Assembly (NCBI RefSeq): GCF_900109205.1
Contig: NZ_FNZB01000001.1
Span: 1,550,001 to 1,614,000 of the forward strand
Origin: Sphingomonas sp. OV641
GTDB lineage: Bacteria > Pseudomonadota > Alphaproteobacteria > Sphingomonadales > Sphingomonadaceae
Reading direction: 5' to 3'
Length of the DNA stretch: 64,000 bases
Positions 42,546 to 52,292 of the stretch are shown here, one piece after another. The translations under genes were made by a program, and so were the position numbers. The notes under the pieces were generated by a model, which saw nothing but the letters and a program-made list of their open reading frames with translations, was not told where the DNA came from and did not search any database. Numbering within the stretch: the stretch's first letter is position 1; each line of letters starts with the position of its first letter.

Positions 42546-42854
42546 GCACAGGCGCTTAGCCGGTTCGGGCGAGACGATCCAGCCGCTCCCCGCGCAGCGC
42601 GCGCCGGCCCGCTCGCGTCCACGCGGTCCGCTCCCCCCAGCCGCAGCAGCGGCAGCGCAATCTTCTGCGGCAGGCAACGTTACTGATCCAGGTTACTGCG
42701 ATTGCAGCAAAAACGGCGCTGCGCGAGAAAACTTCCGCGCAACTCACGGGTTCTTCTCCGCACGCAACATGGGGCTCGGCGGAGACTTCAGATTGTCGAA
42801 ATCGGCCAACCGACCCGTTCGATGGGTCCAAGCAATGCTCAACTGGGAGCCGAA
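42546..42854. other. 309-base gap with no convincing gene
   Basis: The interval between panB and the divergent MBL-fold gene has no ORF with family likeness. The panB-proximal half is very GC-rich; the other half holds two GTTACTG direct repeats 13 bases apart (near 42680) and presumably both promoters. I see no terminator or RNA gene. Confidence 0.5.
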
Positions 42855-43709
42855 ATGCGCATTCACCATCTGAATTGCGGCACCGACTGCCCACTCGGAG
42901 GCGCCCTGTTTGACGGGCGAAGCATCGGTCCGCTCGGCCAGATAGTTTGCCACTGCCTGCTCATCGAAACGGACACGCATGGTCTGTTGCTGGTCGATAC
43001 CGGCTATGGACTTCGCGATGTAGCGCACCCGCATCGTCGCCCGGCGCCGCGCATCACTCTTCCTTGGCGTCTGATGCTCAACATCCGCCTGCATGAGCGA
43101 GAAACCGCGATCCGCCAGATTGAGGCCTTGGGCCACCGCGCATCGGACGTGCGGCATATCGTGGTGACTCACCTCGATTTTGATCACGCTGGCGGCCTTG
43201 AGGATTTCCCCAACGCAACCGTTCACGTGATGCAGCGGGAATATGACGACGCGACCGGCCCCCATACCGGCTTGGTAGCCCGCAACTGCTGGCGGACGCG
43301 GCAGCTTAACGATGTCGCGAACTGGCGCCGTTACGGCGCGCGCGGTGAGCCATGGTTCGGCTTCGATGCGGTGCGCGACCTGGAGGGCTTGCCGCCGGAG
43401 ATCCTGCTTGTTCCCCTGCCCGGCCATACCTGGGGCCATGCCGGCGTCGCGGTTCGGCAGGATGAAGGTCGCTGGCTGCTCCACGCCGGCGACGCTTATT
43501 TCTACCGGGGCGAGATGCGCTCGGCCCGGCGCAAGTGCACACCGGGCCTGCGCGCCTACCAGCGCCTCATGGAAGTCGACGCCGACAGCCGAATGGGAAA
43601 CCAGGCGCGGCTTCGCGCGCTGTCTGTGGAGCGCCGCGACGAGGTTACGATCACCTGCACGCACGATCCGGTCGAGCTGGAACGATGCCAGGCGGGCAAT
43701 CCGCTGTGA
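42855..43709 (+). CDS. MBL-fold metallo-hydrolase (lactonase-like)
   Basis: A 284-residue MBL-fold enzyme. The metal motif is THLDFDHAGGL (His106, Asp108, Asp110, His111), where the second His of HxHxDH is replaced by Asp. LPGHTWGHAGVAV supplies a later His, and LLHAGDAYF the bridging Asp. This variant occurs in MBL-fold hydrolases related to the AHL-lactonase branch; the substrate is unknown. The ATG at 42855 follows GGGAG. It has no signal peptide, so it is probably cytoplasmic and not a beta-lactamase. A DUF892 gene follows 35 bases later, likely co-transcribed. Confidence 0.83.
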   Translation: MRIHHLNCGTDCPLGGALFDGRSIGPLGQIVCHCLLIETDTHGLLLVDTGYGLRDVAHPHRRPAPRITLPWRLMLNIRLHERETAIRQIEALGHRASDVRHIVVTHLDFDHAGGLEDFPNATVHVMQREYDDATGPHTGLVARNCWRTRQLNDVANWRRYGARGEPWFGFDAVRDLEGLPPEILLVPLPGHTWGHAGVAVRQDEGRWLLHAGDAYFYRGEMRSARRKCTPGLRAYQRLMEVDADSRMGNQARLRALSVERRDEVTITCTHDPVELERCQAGNPL

Positions 43710-43744
43710 CGCAGCAAAACTCTTCAGCAAAGGAGCCGAGAAGT

Positions 43745-44266
43745 ATGGCAAGCCGAGATGTTCTGCAGGAATTGTTCGTTACCGGGCTGAAGAACGCCCA
43801 TGCCGTGGAGAAACAGGCGCTATCGATCATGACGCCCCAGGTGACCCGGATCGAGAATTATCCCGAGGTGGCCGACCGCCTTCGGCTGCACATCGAAGAA
43901 ACCAATGGGCAGATCGCGCGGCTGGACGAAATCCTGGCCGAGTTCGACAGCAGCGGATCCGCGCTGAAGGACATGGGCCTCAGCATGTCGGGCAGCATGG
44001 CGGCGCTTGCGCATACCGTCGCTGGCGACGAGATCGTCAAGAACAGCTTCGCCAACTACGCCTTCGAGCATTTTGAAATCGCAGCATACAAGTCACTGCT
44101 GGTGATGGCGGAGGACGGCGGCTTCGCAAGGGCGATGCCCCTGCTCAAGCAATCGCTTGGCGAGGAGGAAGCGATGGCGCGCTGGATCGACGAACATCTG
44201 CCGGTCGTCACCCGCCGCTACGCCACCCTCTATGCCGAGGGCGGCTCTGCCAAGGCAAAGGTCTGA
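43745..44266 (+). CDS. Ferritin-like DUF892 (YciE/YciF family) protein
   Basis: A 173-residue four-helix-bundle protein (DVLQELFVTGLKNAHAVEKQ, LRLHIEETNGQIARLDEIL, FEHFEIAAYKSLLVMAEDGG). DUF892 proteins have a ferritin-like fold and are linked to general stress in other bacteria. Glu/His pairs such as HIEET and FEHFEIAAY could form a di-metal site. It shares a strand and a short gap with the MBL-fold gene and ends before a bidirectional terminator. Confidence 0.85.
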   Translation: MASRDVLQELFVTGLKNAHAVEKQALSIMTPQVTRIENYPEVADRLRLHIEETNGQIARLDEILAEFDSSGSALKDMGLSMSGSMAALAHTVAGDEIVKNSFANYAFEHFEIAAYKSLLVMAEDGGFARAMPLLKQSLGEEEAMARWIDEHLPVVTRRYATLYAEGGSAKAKV

Positions 44267-44290
44267 TCCGTCACCGTCTGGGAAGCATAG

Positions 44291-44330
44291 AAAAAGGACC
44301 GGGCAATTCCTCGCCCGGTCCTCTGTTCTT
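44291..44330. terminator. Bidirectional intrinsic terminator between the DUF892 gene and dnaN
   Basis: AGGACCGGGC (44295-44304) pairs perfectly with GCCCGGTCCT (44313-44322) around an 8-base loop. On the plus strand CTGTTCTTT follows; on the minus strand TTTTTC follows. It serves both convergent genes. Confidence 0.9.
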
Positions 44331-44350
44331 TCGGTCAGATCGCGGCCGGA

Positions 44351-45469
44351 TCAGACCCGCATCGGCATTAGCACATAGAGCGCCGGTGCCTTGTCATTCT
44401 CCCGGATCAGCGTCGGGGCTGCCGCATCGGCCAGATGCACCTCCACCAGATCGCCGTCGATCTGGCCCAGGATGTCCAGCAGGTAACGGCTGTTGAACCC
44501 GATCTCGAACGGTGCCGCGACATATTCGCCCGGCACTTCTTCGGCGGCCGTGCCGTTTTCCGGGCTGGTCACCGAAAGCGTGATCTTGTCGCGGTCGAGC
44601 GCCATCTTCACGGCGCGTGTCTTTTCGGTGGCGATGGTCGACACTCGATCGACGCCCTCCATGAAGGCGGACGGATCGAGCCTCAGGATTTTGTCGTTGC
44701 CGGTCGGAATGACGCGGCTGTAATCCGGGAAGGTGCCGTCGATCAGCTTCGAGGTCAGGATCGCCTGCCCAAGGTCGAAACGGATCTTGGTACTGCTCAG
44801 CGACACGCCCACCGAACCGTCGATCTCGTCCAGCAGCTTGCGCAGTTCGGCGACGCACTTACGCGGCACGATCACGTCGGGCATGTTCTCCGCGCCTTCC
44901 GGCCGCGGCAATGTAACGCGGGCCAGTCGGTGGCCGTCAGTCGCAGCCGCTTTCAGCACCGGCTGCGAGCCGCCGTCCTCGGACACGTGCAGGAAGATGC
45001 CGTTCAGATAATAGCGCGTCTCTTCGGTTGAGATCGCGAAGCGCGTCTTGTCGATGATCTGCTTCAGCGCTTCGGCCGGCATTTCGAACTGCGTCGGCAG
45101 TTCTCCTTCCGCGATCACCGGGAAGTCGTCGCGCGGCAGCGTGCCAAGCGAAAATCGCGCCCGACCGGCTACGATCGTCATTCGGCCTTCCGCCGCGGTG
45201 AGCGATACCTGCGCGCCCTCCGGCAGCTTGCGGGCGATATCGAACAGGGTGTGCGCCGACACGGTCGTCGCGCCCGGCTGATCGACCGCCGCGGCCACGC
45301 TTTCGTTGATCTGCAGATCCAGATCGGTCGCCATCAGGCGAAGCGATCCTTCGGCCGTCGCCTCGATCAACACGTTGGACAAAATCGGAATGGTGTTGCG
45401 GCGTTCCACCACCGATTGGACATGGCTCAGCCCCTTCAGGAGCGTTGCGCGTTCGATCGTCGCCTTCAT
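44351..45469 (-). CDS. dnaN: DNA polymerase III beta subunit (sliding clamp)
   Basis: A 372-residue clamp that tethers DNA polymerase III to DNA and recruits other repair and replication proteins. Its three homologous domains are seen from MKATIERATLLKGLSHVQSV, through RNTIPILSNVLIEA and GTFPDYSRVIP, to FNSRYLLDIL and the terminal YVLMPMRV. ATG 45469 is the family start; extending to 45508 is unsupported. No dnaA or recF is adjacent, which is common in alphaproteobacteria. Confidence 0.96.
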   Translation of the reverse strand: MKATIERATLLKGLSHVQSVVERRNTIPILSNVLIEATAEGSLRLMATDLDLQINESVAAAVDQPGATTVSAHTLFDIARKLPEGAQVSLTAAEGRMTIVAGRARFSLGTLPRDDFPVIAEGELPTQFEMPAEALKQIIDKTRFAISTEETRYYLNGIFLHVSEDGGSQPVLKAAATDGHRLARVTLPRPEGAENMPDVIVPRKCVAELRKLLDEIDGSVGVSLSSTKIRFDLGQAILTSKLIDGTFPDYSRVIPTGNDKILRLDPSAFMEGVDRVSTIATEKTRAVKMALDRDKITLSVTSPENGTAAEEVPGEYVAAPFEIGFNSRYLLDILGQIDGDLVEVHLADAAAPTLIRENDKAPALYVLMPMRV

Positions 45470-45530
45470 CACTTCATCCCCCGGCCCGCCGGATTCGACC
45501 AGGGGCAACTCGCCTGTTTCCTAGCCAAAC

Positions 45531-45560
45531 AGAAAGGGCCGGAGCAAGCGCCCCGACCCT
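45531..45560 (-). terminator. Terminator of the first outer-membrane barrel gene
   Basis: On the minus strand an 11-bp stem (45550-45560 with 45535-45545, including two G-T pairs) closes on a 4-base loop and is followed by TTTCT, 30 bases past the stop at 45590. Confidence 0.75.
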
Positions 45561-45589
45561 CCTTTTCGCCAGATAGTTGTATCTGCCGC

Positions 45590-46240
45590 TCAGAAGCGGA
45601 AGCCAACACCTGCTGCCACCTGGTGACGGTCGGTGTCCACGCCGAACGTGCCGGTGCTGGCGCCATTCGGGTAGTTCAGGCGGGCGTCGCCATAGTTCGA
45701 ATAGCGGTATTCGAGCTTGGCATAGGTGTTCGGCGTGAGCGACTGCTCGACGCCCGCACCCAGGCGATAACCGTCCAGGTTGAAGTTACGGCCGGTCTCG
45801 GTCGTCGTGTCGTTGCGCGTCAGGTCGAGACGGGCATTGGTATAGCCCACCTTGCCGTACACCAGCGTGCGCGGGGTCGCGAGGAAGCCGATGCGGGCAC
45901 CGGCGTACAGATCGCGGCCCGCCTTCACGCGGCCATAGCCGAAATCACTGGGATCGTTCGGATCATTGTCGACGCGGCCGGTCGAGCCGGTGATTTCACC
46001 CTCGATGCCGACGACAAGATTGTTGAACGCCACATCATAGCCGATCTCGCCGCCATACAGGAATCCGTCGCTGCCCTGGTCTCCGTTGATCATCGAGTCT
46101 TCGGTTTCGCCCGGACGCAGGCCATCATAACCGAGGATCACGCCAGCGCGCGGGCCGGTGAACGGCCCGGCATCCTGCGCCGCCGCAGGAACAGCAAGAG
46201 CGGTGGTGGCGGCAAGCGTCGCCAGGATGAGGTTACGCAT
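45590..46240 (-). CDS. Small outer-membrane beta-barrel protein, paralogue A
   Basis: A 216-residue exported protein (signal MRNLILATLAATTALAVPAAA, then QDAGPF). The mature part has alternating strands typical of eight-stranded OmpA/Omp25-like barrels: GVILGYDG, LYGGEIGYDVAFNNLVVGIE, DLYAGARIGFL, LVYGKVGYTNARL, LGAGVEQSLTPNTYAKLEYRY. It ends in AAGVGFRF with the C-terminal Phe needed for BAM recognition. It is homologous to the next gene upstream (46546-47136), indicating a tandem duplication. Confidence 0.88.
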   Translation of the reverse strand: MRNLILATLAATTALAVPAAAQDAGPFTGPRAGVILGYDGLRPGETEDSMINGDQGSDGFLYGGEIGYDVAFNNLVVGIEGEITGSTGRVDNDPNDPSDFGYGRVKAGRDLYAGARIGFLATPRTLVYGKVGYTNARLDLTRNDTTTETGRNFNLDGYRLGAGVEQSLTPNTYAKLEYRYSNYGDARLNYPNGASTGTFGVDTDRHQVAAGVGFRF

Positions 46241-46545
46241 AATCAAACTCCATCTACTGTCCGCCATCAACCTCGGCGGGCAGGGCGGAAATGGGCGATC
46301 CGCCGGGATGTTGCATGAACGTCAGATAAACGGGCATTTTCGTTGTTTTTGCGCCACACTGCCTTGAACTCGGCAGCTGCTGGCCTATCGCGCGCAGCAC
46401 GGTTTTGGAGCATTCGCTTCACATCGCCGGCGCACGCCCGCAATTTGACCGGCTTACCGATCCTCGATCAGCCCGCGCTGAACTCGTCGAAATACCCGTC
46501 CCAAGCAGGTGATCCGACAAGCCCAGCACGAACGAAGGCGGCGGC
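46241..46545. other. 305-base gap between the two barrel paralogues
   Basis: No ORF with a ribosome site or family likeness and no clear terminator is visible. It contains AT-richer stretches near 46335-46360 that may hold the promoter of paralogue A. No direct remnant of a third barrel copy is evident. Confidence 0.5.
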
Positions 46546-47136
46546 TCAGAAGCGCACGCCAACACCTGCCATCAGTTGATGGCGATCGGCATCGATGTCA
46601 GCGCCGTTCTGATCACCGTAGTGGGAGTAACGATACTCACCCCTTACGAAAAAGCGCGGCGAGATCGCATATTCCAGGCCCGCACCGAGGCGAAAGCCGT
46701 CTAGATTCTCGGAATCACGTGTGGCTTCCGTAGCACTGTTGTAGCGCGTCGTGACCCGTGCGTTCGTGTACCCGGCCTTGGCATAGGCCATCAGCTTCGG
46801 AGAGATCACATAACCGGCGCGAACACCGATGTAGAAATCACGACCGGCATCGGATCGCAGCCGGTCGCCGGCGGTAAGCACGTCACGGCTGCGATCGCGC
46901 ACCGTCGAGTCCGTGATCTCGCCTTCCACGCCAAGCCGCGTCCGGCCCAGTGCAGCATCATAGCCGGCCGCCGCGCCATAAACGAACCCGTCATCGCCCT
47001 CACCGCCGCTGGAGATGTTGTCGTAACCGCCCAGCGCTTCGAGGCGGAAGCCGCTGAAGTCCGGCTTGTCCTGTGCGGCGCACGGGTTGGCCATCATCGC
47101 TGCAATGGTCGCGGTGGAGATAAGCAGAAGGCGCAT
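46546..47136 (-). CDS. Small outer-membrane beta-barrel protein, paralogue B
   Basis: A 196-residue exported protein (signal MRLLLISTATIAAMMANPCAA, then QDKPDF). Barrel strands mirror paralogue A: FRLEALGGYDN, FVYGAAAGYDAALGRTRLGVE, DFYIGVRAGYV, LMAYAKAGYTNARV, FRLGAGLEYAISPRFFVRGE and the end MAGVGVRF. The shared YDxxL, GYTNAR and RHQ-AGVG-RF motifs mark common descent. ATG 47136 starts the signal peptide; a start at 47340 would overrun the divergent phosphatase region. Confidence 0.86.
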   Translation of the reverse strand: MRLLLISTATIAAMMANPCAAQDKPDFSGFRLEALGGYDNISSGGEGDDGFVYGAAAGYDAALGRTRLGVEGEITDSTVRDRSRDVLTAGDRLRSDAGRDFYIGVRAGYVISPKLMAYAKAGYTNARVTTRYNSATEATRDSENLDGFRLGAGLEYAISPRFFVRGEYRYSHYGDQNGADIDADRHQLMAGVGVRF

Positions 47137-47272
47137 CGAGGTTCCCTTTCTTTGTCGAACAACCGCCGGGTGGCGGCCTCGCCCCGCTTCCTTCCTTAGT
47201 CTCCACCGCGCCTGACACCCGGCCGCGCCGAAAGCCGTTGCTTTCGCGCCCGCAGCGACCAATGACGCACCC

Positions 47273-47914
47273 ATGACGATGAGTCCTTTCGAGCGACGCG
47301 GTCGCGATTTCGTCGCCCGGCACGGCGAAACCGTCTTCAACGCCGCCCGCCGGCTGCAAGGCGACGCGCCTCACACTCCGCTCACCCGCGCCGGTTTCGC
47401 GCAGGCGGAAGAGATGGGACGCGCCTTGCGCGATTACTTAGGGCCCAAGCCGAAGCTCACCATGTGGGCATCCTCCGCGGGACGCGCCTTGCAGACGCTG
47501 GCGATCATCGCCGAGCATCTTGAGCTCGACTGGCACGACGCGCGGCACGATGATCGCCTGATCGAGATCGGCATGGGCGCGTGGGGCGGCCGATATTATG
47601 CCGACGTCATCGGCGAAGTAGGCCCCGTAGTGGACGAGCGCGGCCTCTTGCGGTGTGCGCCTGACGGTGAACGGTATGAAGCGATCGCGGCACGCGTCTC
47701 GGGGTGGCTGGGTGACACGCAAGACGACGATGGTGACCGCCTGGTCATCATGCATGGCATTTCCAGCCGCGTGATGCGCGGCGTGATGACCGGCGCGCCG
47801 GTCGATCCATGCGGCGCCCCAGTTCTTCCGGCGCATCCGCAAGGCACGGTAACTATGATTGAGCGCGGACGCGAAACGGTGGTGCACCTCGGCACCGGCT
47901 ACGCCCCGGCCTGA
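47273..47914 (+). CDS. Histidine phosphatase family protein
   Basis: A 213-residue phosphoglycerate-mutase-like phosphatase. The catalytic phospho-His is in FVARHGETVFNAARRLQG (RHG motif), the second His is in VIMHGISSRVMRG, and the Arg/Glu pair lies in SSAGRALQTLAIIAEHL and RLIEIGMGAWGG. Substrate is unknown; relatives act on phosphorylated metabolites or nucleotides. The ATG at 47273 or 47279 may be used. It is divergent from barrel paralogue B. Confidence 0.88.
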   Translation: MTMSPFERRGRDFVARHGETVFNAARRLQGDAPHTPLTRAGFAQAEEMGRALRDYLGPKPKLTMWASSAGRALQTLAIIAEHLELDWHDARHDDRLIEIGMGAWGGRYYADVIGEVGPVVDERGLLRCAPDGERYEAIAARVSGWLGDTQDDDGDRLVIMHGISSRVMRGVMTGAPVDPCGAPVLPAHPQGTVTMIERGRETVVHLGTGYAPA

Positions 47915-47918
47915 CCTC

Positions 47919-48389
47919 TTGCCGTTCGTCTGGTCGTTCGTCTGGGGGTTGGCCACTTTGCTCGCCGGGGATCGCGCGACGGTCGGCGTCTATGGTGCCT
48001 GGGGCGCCTTTCGTCAGGGGCAGCCGGCGCGCTGCTACGCTATCACTGCTCCGATCCGCGCGCGATCCGATGGCTTCGCGAGCGTCGCCGCGCGGTTCGG
48101 GCGCACCGGGCGACCGGCGATCTACATCCGCCTGTCCCGCCCCCGGGCGCAGGCGGCGCCGGTCACGCTTTCCATCGGGGATCGCCGCTTCACCCTCTCT
48201 GGTAATGCGGGCGCGGCTTGGGCAGCGGACGCCGCCACCGATCGTGCGATTATCTCTGCGATGCGCGGCGGACGCAGCATGAGCATTTCAGCCGTCAGCT
48301 TGCGCGGACGCCCTTTTGCGGACAGCTATGCCTTGGGCGGAGCGGCGACCGCGATTGACGCCGCCACGCTGGAATGCCGCCCGCGCTGA
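47919..48389 (+). CDS. Hypothetical exported protein, distantly IalB-like
   Basis: About 156 residues, with an N-terminal hydrophobic stretch ([17 protein letters not shown]) that may be a signal, then [56 protein letters not shown] and a terminal [10 protein letters not shown]. The order of a Trp-Cys strand, a paired-Cys end and an AAMR(G)-S-M-(S)I block recalls invasion-associated locus B proteins, but the match is loose. The start is uncertain: TTG 47919 avoids overlap with the phosphatase, TTG 47859 overlaps it, and TTG 47957 follows a G-run. Confidence 0.55.
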   Translation: MPFVWSFVWGLATLLAGDRATVGVYGAWGAFRQGQPARCYAITAPIRARSDGFASVAARFGRTGRPAIYIRLSRPRAQAAPVTLSIGDRRFTLSGNAGAAWAADAATDRAIISAMRGGRSMSISAVSLRGRPFADSYALGGAATAIDAATLECRPR

Positions 48390-48462
48390 CACCAGCCGAT
48401 TTGCGCCGATCCATTGCCGTGGATGGCTGGAAATCGCCGGCATTTTCCACTATGTGCACGCG

Positions 48463-49662
48463 ATGCAGACAGTGTCGGCCGCTCCCATGCCCATCCCGGG
48501 GCACATCGATCCCGTGCCCGTGGCACGCGCGATAACGCCGCGCGCGGACGGCCGCGTGGACCTTGTCGGTCTCTCCAAGACAGAGCTGCGGGAGGCGCTC
48601 GCCGCCGCCGGGCTGGAGTCCAAGCAGGCGAAGCTGCGCGCCAAGCAGATCTGGCACTGGATCTACAATCGGGGTGCCACGGACTTTTCGGTGATGACCG
48701 ACATTGCCAAGGCGCAGCATCCTTGGCTGACGGAACGGTTCGTGATCGGCCGCCCGCAAGTGGTGGAGGCGCAGGTTTCCTCTGATGGTACCCGCAAGTG
48801 GCTGCTCCGCTCGGACGATGGGCAGGACTTTGAGATGGTGTTCATCCCCGATGCCGATCGGGGCACCTTGTGCGTGTCGAGCCAGGTCGGGTGTACGCTG
48901 AACTGCACCTTCTGCCACACCGGCACGATGAAGCTGGTCCGCAACCTGACCGCCGGCGAAATCGTCGGCCAGGTCATGCTGGCGCGCGATGGCCTCGGCG
49001 AATGGCCCAGCCAGCCCGAGGGCCGCATGCTCACCAACATCGTGATGATGGGCATGGGCGAGCCGCTCTATAATTTCGAGAACGTCCGTGACGCGCTGTC
49101 CGTGGTGATGGACGGCGACGGTCTCGCCTTGTCGAAGCGCCGCATCACCCTGTCCACCTCTGGCGTCGTGCCGATGATGGCGCGCGCCGGCGCGGAGATT
49201 GGGGTCAACCTTGCCGTCTCCCTCCATGCGGTCACCAAGCCGGTCCGTGATGAGATCGTGCCGCTCAACCGCAAATACGGCATCGAGGAACTGCTGCAGG
49301 CTTGTGCCGACTATCCCGGCGCCAACAACGCGCGGCGCATTACGTTTGAATATGTGATGCTGAAGGACAAGAATGATTCGGACGACGACGCTCGTGAGCT
49401 CGTCCGCCTGCTGCGCCACTACAAGCTGCCGGCGAAGGTGAACCTGATCCCATTCAATCCCTGGCCCGGCGCGAATTATGAATGCTCCACGCCGGAGCGG
49501 ATCCGTTCCTTTTCGAACATCGTGTTCGAGGCCGGCATCTCCGCGCCTGTTCGCACCCCGCGGGGTCGTGACATTGACGCCGCCTGCGGTCAGCTGAAGA
49601 CCGCTGCGGAACGCAAGAGCCGCGCTCAAATGGATCGCGAAGCCGCCGCGGCGGAGGCATGA
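48463..49662 (+). CDS. rlmN: Dual-specificity 23S rRNA (A2503)/tRNA (A37) C2-methyltransferase RlmN
   Basis: A 399-residue radical-SAM methyltransferase. The cluster motif is CTLNCTFC (Cys144, 148, 151) and the methyl-carrying pair is Cys137 (LCVSSQVGC) and Cys375 (DIDAACGQL). N-terminal [18 protein letters not shown] is an RNA-contacting domain. MGMGEPL and [11 protein letters not shown] are typical of the family. The ATG at 48463 is chosen; upstream in-frame extension to 48316 overlaps the previous gene and lacks support. Confidence 0.95.
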   Translation: MQTVSAAPMPIPGHIDPVPVARAITPRADGRVDLVGLSKTELREALAAAGLESKQAKLRAKQIWHWIYNRGATDFSVMTDIAKAQHPWLTERFVIGRPQVVEAQVSSDGTRKWLLRSDDGQDFEMVFIPDADRGTLCVSSQVGCTLNCTFCHTGTMKLVRNLTAGEIVGQVMLARDGLGEWPSQPEGRMLTNIVMMGMGEPLYNFENVRDALSVVMDGDGLALSKRRITLSTSGVVPMMARAGAEIGVNLAVSLHAVTKPVRDEIVPLNRKYGIEELLQACADYPGANNARRITFEYVMLKDKNDSDDDARELVRLLRHYKLPAKVNLIPFNPWPGANYECSTPERIRSFSNIVFEAGISAPVRTPRGRDIDAACGQLKTAAERKSRAQMDREAAAAEA

Positions 49663-49670
49663 TCTCTGTC

Positions 49671-49770
49671 CCCCTCCCGGTTGCGTGAGGGGTTAGGAGA
49701 GAGTCTGTCGCGCAGGTCCTGGCAAGGACAAGCCCTCCTCCCGCCCTTCGCGAAAGCGGGAGGGGAGCCC
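49671..49770. repeat. REP-type palindrome pair between rlmN and the AAA ATPase gene
   Basis: A palindrome CCCCTCCCG...GTGAGGGG (49671-49692) and a second hairpin CCTCCCGC...GCGGGAGG (49737-49763) face each other across about 45 bases. The sequence type (CCCCTCCCG...TAGGAG) is a repeat class different from that at 24319. It sits between two convergent stops, a usual place for REP elements. Confidence 0.75.
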
Positions 49771-49773
49771 TAG

Positions 49774-52068
49774 TCAGTCCTTCTTCTCTCCCCTAGGCGT
49801 CAGCTGCCCGGGGGTGATGAACCCGATCGGCTGGATCGACGCCGCGTCCTGCTTCAGCTTGGCCGCAATCTGCTCGTAGTCGCGCTCCATTTCCGACGTA
49901 ACGCTCGCACGCGACTCCTCCAGCGCGGCGAGGAAGTGCGATTGACGCACTTCCTTCGTCTGAAGTGATTCGCGCAGCGCGATCATACCGGCGCGCCGCA
50001 CCACATCCTCCAGATCCGCGCCCGTGAAGCGATCGGTGCGCTCGGCGATCACATCCAGGTCGACATCATCGGCCAGTGGCATCTTCTGCGTCTGAATGGC
50101 CAAAATCCGACGGCGCCCGGCGGCATTCGGCACCCCGACATAGATCAGCTCGTCAAAGCGTCCCGGCCGCAGCAGCGCAGGATCGACCAGATTGGGCCGG
50201 TTGGTCGCCCCGATCACGACCACGGACTGCAATTCCTCCAGCCCGTCCATCTCGGCGAGGATCGTGTTCACCACCCGCTCGGTCACCTGCGGCTCGCCAA
50301 GGCCGCCGCCACGCGCCGGCACCAGCGAGTCGAGCTCGTCGATGAAGATCACCGTTGGCGCCACCTGCCGTGCTCTGGCGAATAGCCGCGTGATCTGCTG
50401 CTCGCTCTCGCCATACCATTTCGACAGAAGGTCACTCGATTTGGTGGCGATGAAGTTCGCCTCCGCCTCGCGCGCCACCGCCTTGGCGAGCAGGGTCTTG
50501 CCCGTGCCCGGAGGCCCATACAGCAGGAAGCCCTTCGCCGGCCGAATGCCGAGACGCCGGAACGCATCCGGGTCCTTTAGCGGCAGCTCGACGCCTTCCT
50601 TGAGCCGCATCTGCGCATCGTCCAGCCCGCCAACATCCTCCCAGCGAACGGTCGGCGCCTGCACCATCACCTCGCGCATGGCACTCGGCTGGACACGCTT
50701 CAGCGCCTCCATGAAATCCTCGCGCGTCACCGCCAACGTATCGAGCACCTCGGGCGGGATCGTGCGCTCCTCCAGGTTCAGCCGCGGCATGATCCGTCGC
50801 ACCGCCTCGATCGCTGCCTCACGCGTCAGCGCCGCCAGATCTGCGCCGACAAAACCAAACGTGGTCCGCGCCAGTTCGTTCAGGTCGACCTTGTCGCCCA
50901 GCGGCATACCGCGCGTGTGGATGCCCAAAATTTCCCGGCGCCCGCGCTCGTCGGGCACGCCGACAATAATCTCGCGATCAAATCGGCCTGGCCGGCGCAG
51001 CGCCTCATCGATCGCCTCTGGACGATTGGTCGCGGCGATCACGACCAGGTTCGCGCGCGCCTCCAGCCCGTCCATCAGCGTCAGCAGCTGCGCGACAACG
51101 CGCTTCTCGGCCTCACCCGACACCTGCCCGCGTTTGGGCGCGATCGAGTCGATCTCGTCGATGAAGACGATCGACGGCGCAGACTTGGACGCTTCCTCGA
51201 ATACCTGGCGCAGCCGCCCTTCGGATTCGCCATAGGCCGAGCCCATGATCTCCGGGCCGTTGATCAGGAAGAATTGCGCGTCGCTCTCGTTCGCGACCGC
51301 GCGGGCAAGCCGCGTCTTGCCGGTGCCGGGCGGGCCATGCAGCAGCACGCCCTTGGGCGGATCGACGCCCAGCCGCTGGAACAGCTCGGGATAGCGCAGC
51401 GGCAGTTCGACCATCTCGCGCAGCTGATCGATCGTCGCTGCCATGCCGCCGATATCGTCATACGTGACGTCGGCGCGCCGTGCGTCGTTCGGCTCCTCAT
51501 ATTCGGGACGAAGCTCAACCTCGGTATTCTCGTCGATGTGGACGATACCCTTGGGCGCAGCAGATACGACGACAAGGCGGATCTCCTGCAGCGCATAGGC
51601 GGGCGCGTTGACGAACTGCTGCATGCCCGGCGGCATGTTCGCCACGCGCTGGTGGCCGGCGGTCGCCACCACGTCACCTTGCGCCAGCGGCCGGCCAATG
51701 AAGGTGCGCTTCAGCGCCACGGTGGAGCCCTGAAGCCGGAGGTTCTGCGCCGCCGGTGCGAAGACGACGCGAGTCGCCGGATTCGACTCCGCCTTGCGCA
51801 CTTCCACGAAGTCGCCGGAGCCAACGCCCGCATTTGCGCGCTGCAAACCGTCAATGCGGACGATCGCTAGCCCCTCATCCTCCTGATAGGGACCAACGGC
51901 CCGTGCCGGCGTCGTTTTCTTGCCGATGATCTCAATCACATCGCCTTCGGTCAGCCCGAGCGATGCCATGAAGGCGCGTGGCAGGTGTGCGATGCCTCTT
52001 CCGCTGTCTTCCGGCCGCGCGTTAGCGACCTGCAGCTTCTGGGTCGTAGCGGGTTCGCCATCGGCCAA
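49774..52068 (-). CDS. CDC48/p97-family AAA ATPase
   Basis: A 764-residue double-ring ATPase. The N domain (about residues 8-200) has the double-psi barrel of CDC48 ([19 protein letters not shown], then [13 protein letters not shown]). D1 has Walker [15 protein letters not shown] and Walker [15 protein letters not shown]2 has [14 protein letters not shown] and [14 protein letters not shown]. Both keep second-region-of-homology arginines (RRPGRFD). It should unfold or extract proteins by threading. The start is TTG 52068 with a strong AAAGGAG; an ATG at 52161 adds 31 residues without family likeness. CDC48 is rare in bacteria but recurrent in this lineage. No adaptor is adjacent. Confidence 0.92.
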   Translation of the reverse strand: MADGEPATTQKLQVANARPEDSGRGIAHLPRAFMASLGLTEGDVIEIIGKKTTPARAVGPYQEDEGLAIVRIDGLQRANAGVGSGDFVEVRKAESNPATRVVFAPAAQNLRLQGSTVALKRTFIGRPLAQGDVVATAGHQRVANMPPGMQQFVNAPAYALQEIRLVVVSAAPKGIVHIDENTEVELRPEYEEPNDARRADVTYDDIGGMAATIDQLREMVELPLRYPELFQRLGVDPPKGVLLHGPPGTGKTRLARAVANESDAQFFLINGPEIMGSAYGESEGRLRQVFEEASKSAPSIVFIDEIDSIAPKRGQVSGEAEKRVVAQLLTLMDGLEARANLVVIAATNRPEAIDEALRRPGRFDREIIVGVPDERGRREILGIHTRGMPLGDKVDLNELARTTFGFVGADLAALTREAAIEAVRRIMPRLNLEERTIPPEVLDTLAVTREDFMEALKRVQPSAMREVMVQAPTVRWEDVGGLDDAQMRLKEGVELPLKDPDAFRRLGIRPAKGFLLYGPPGTGKTLLAKAVAREAEANFIATKSSDLLSKWYGESEQQITRLFARARQVAPTVIFIDELDSLVPARGGGLGEPQVTERVVNTILAEMDGLEELQSVVVIGATNRPNLVDPALLRPGRFDELIYVGVPNAAGRRRILAIQTQKMPLADDVDLDVIAERTDRFTGADLEDVVRRAGMIALRESLQTKEVRQSHFLAALEESRASVTSEMERDYEQIAAKLKQDAASIQPIGFITPGQLTPRGEKKD

Positions 52069-52292
52069 TGCGCTTCTCCTTTGTGCGTCGAGGCTGATAG
52101 ATAAAGGCGCGACGCGCGTTTTGGAGGGGGGCAGGACCGCTTTCCGGTGCTCGCTGGCCATATTCCGAAGGGCGCTTGTATTCTCGTGTGTTCTCGTCGG
52201 GCGACCCCGACCGAGGAGAGCGGCTTGCGGCTCCTACGTTTCGTTCGTCGGTCCAGCAGAGGTGACGACGCCGATCCTGCTATGGAACGGAC

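Noticed and set aside
42546..42680. Remnant of a gene upstream of panB (reading toward panB)
   Set aside because: Two frames give plausible-looking peptides but neither has a family match or start; GC bias explains them.
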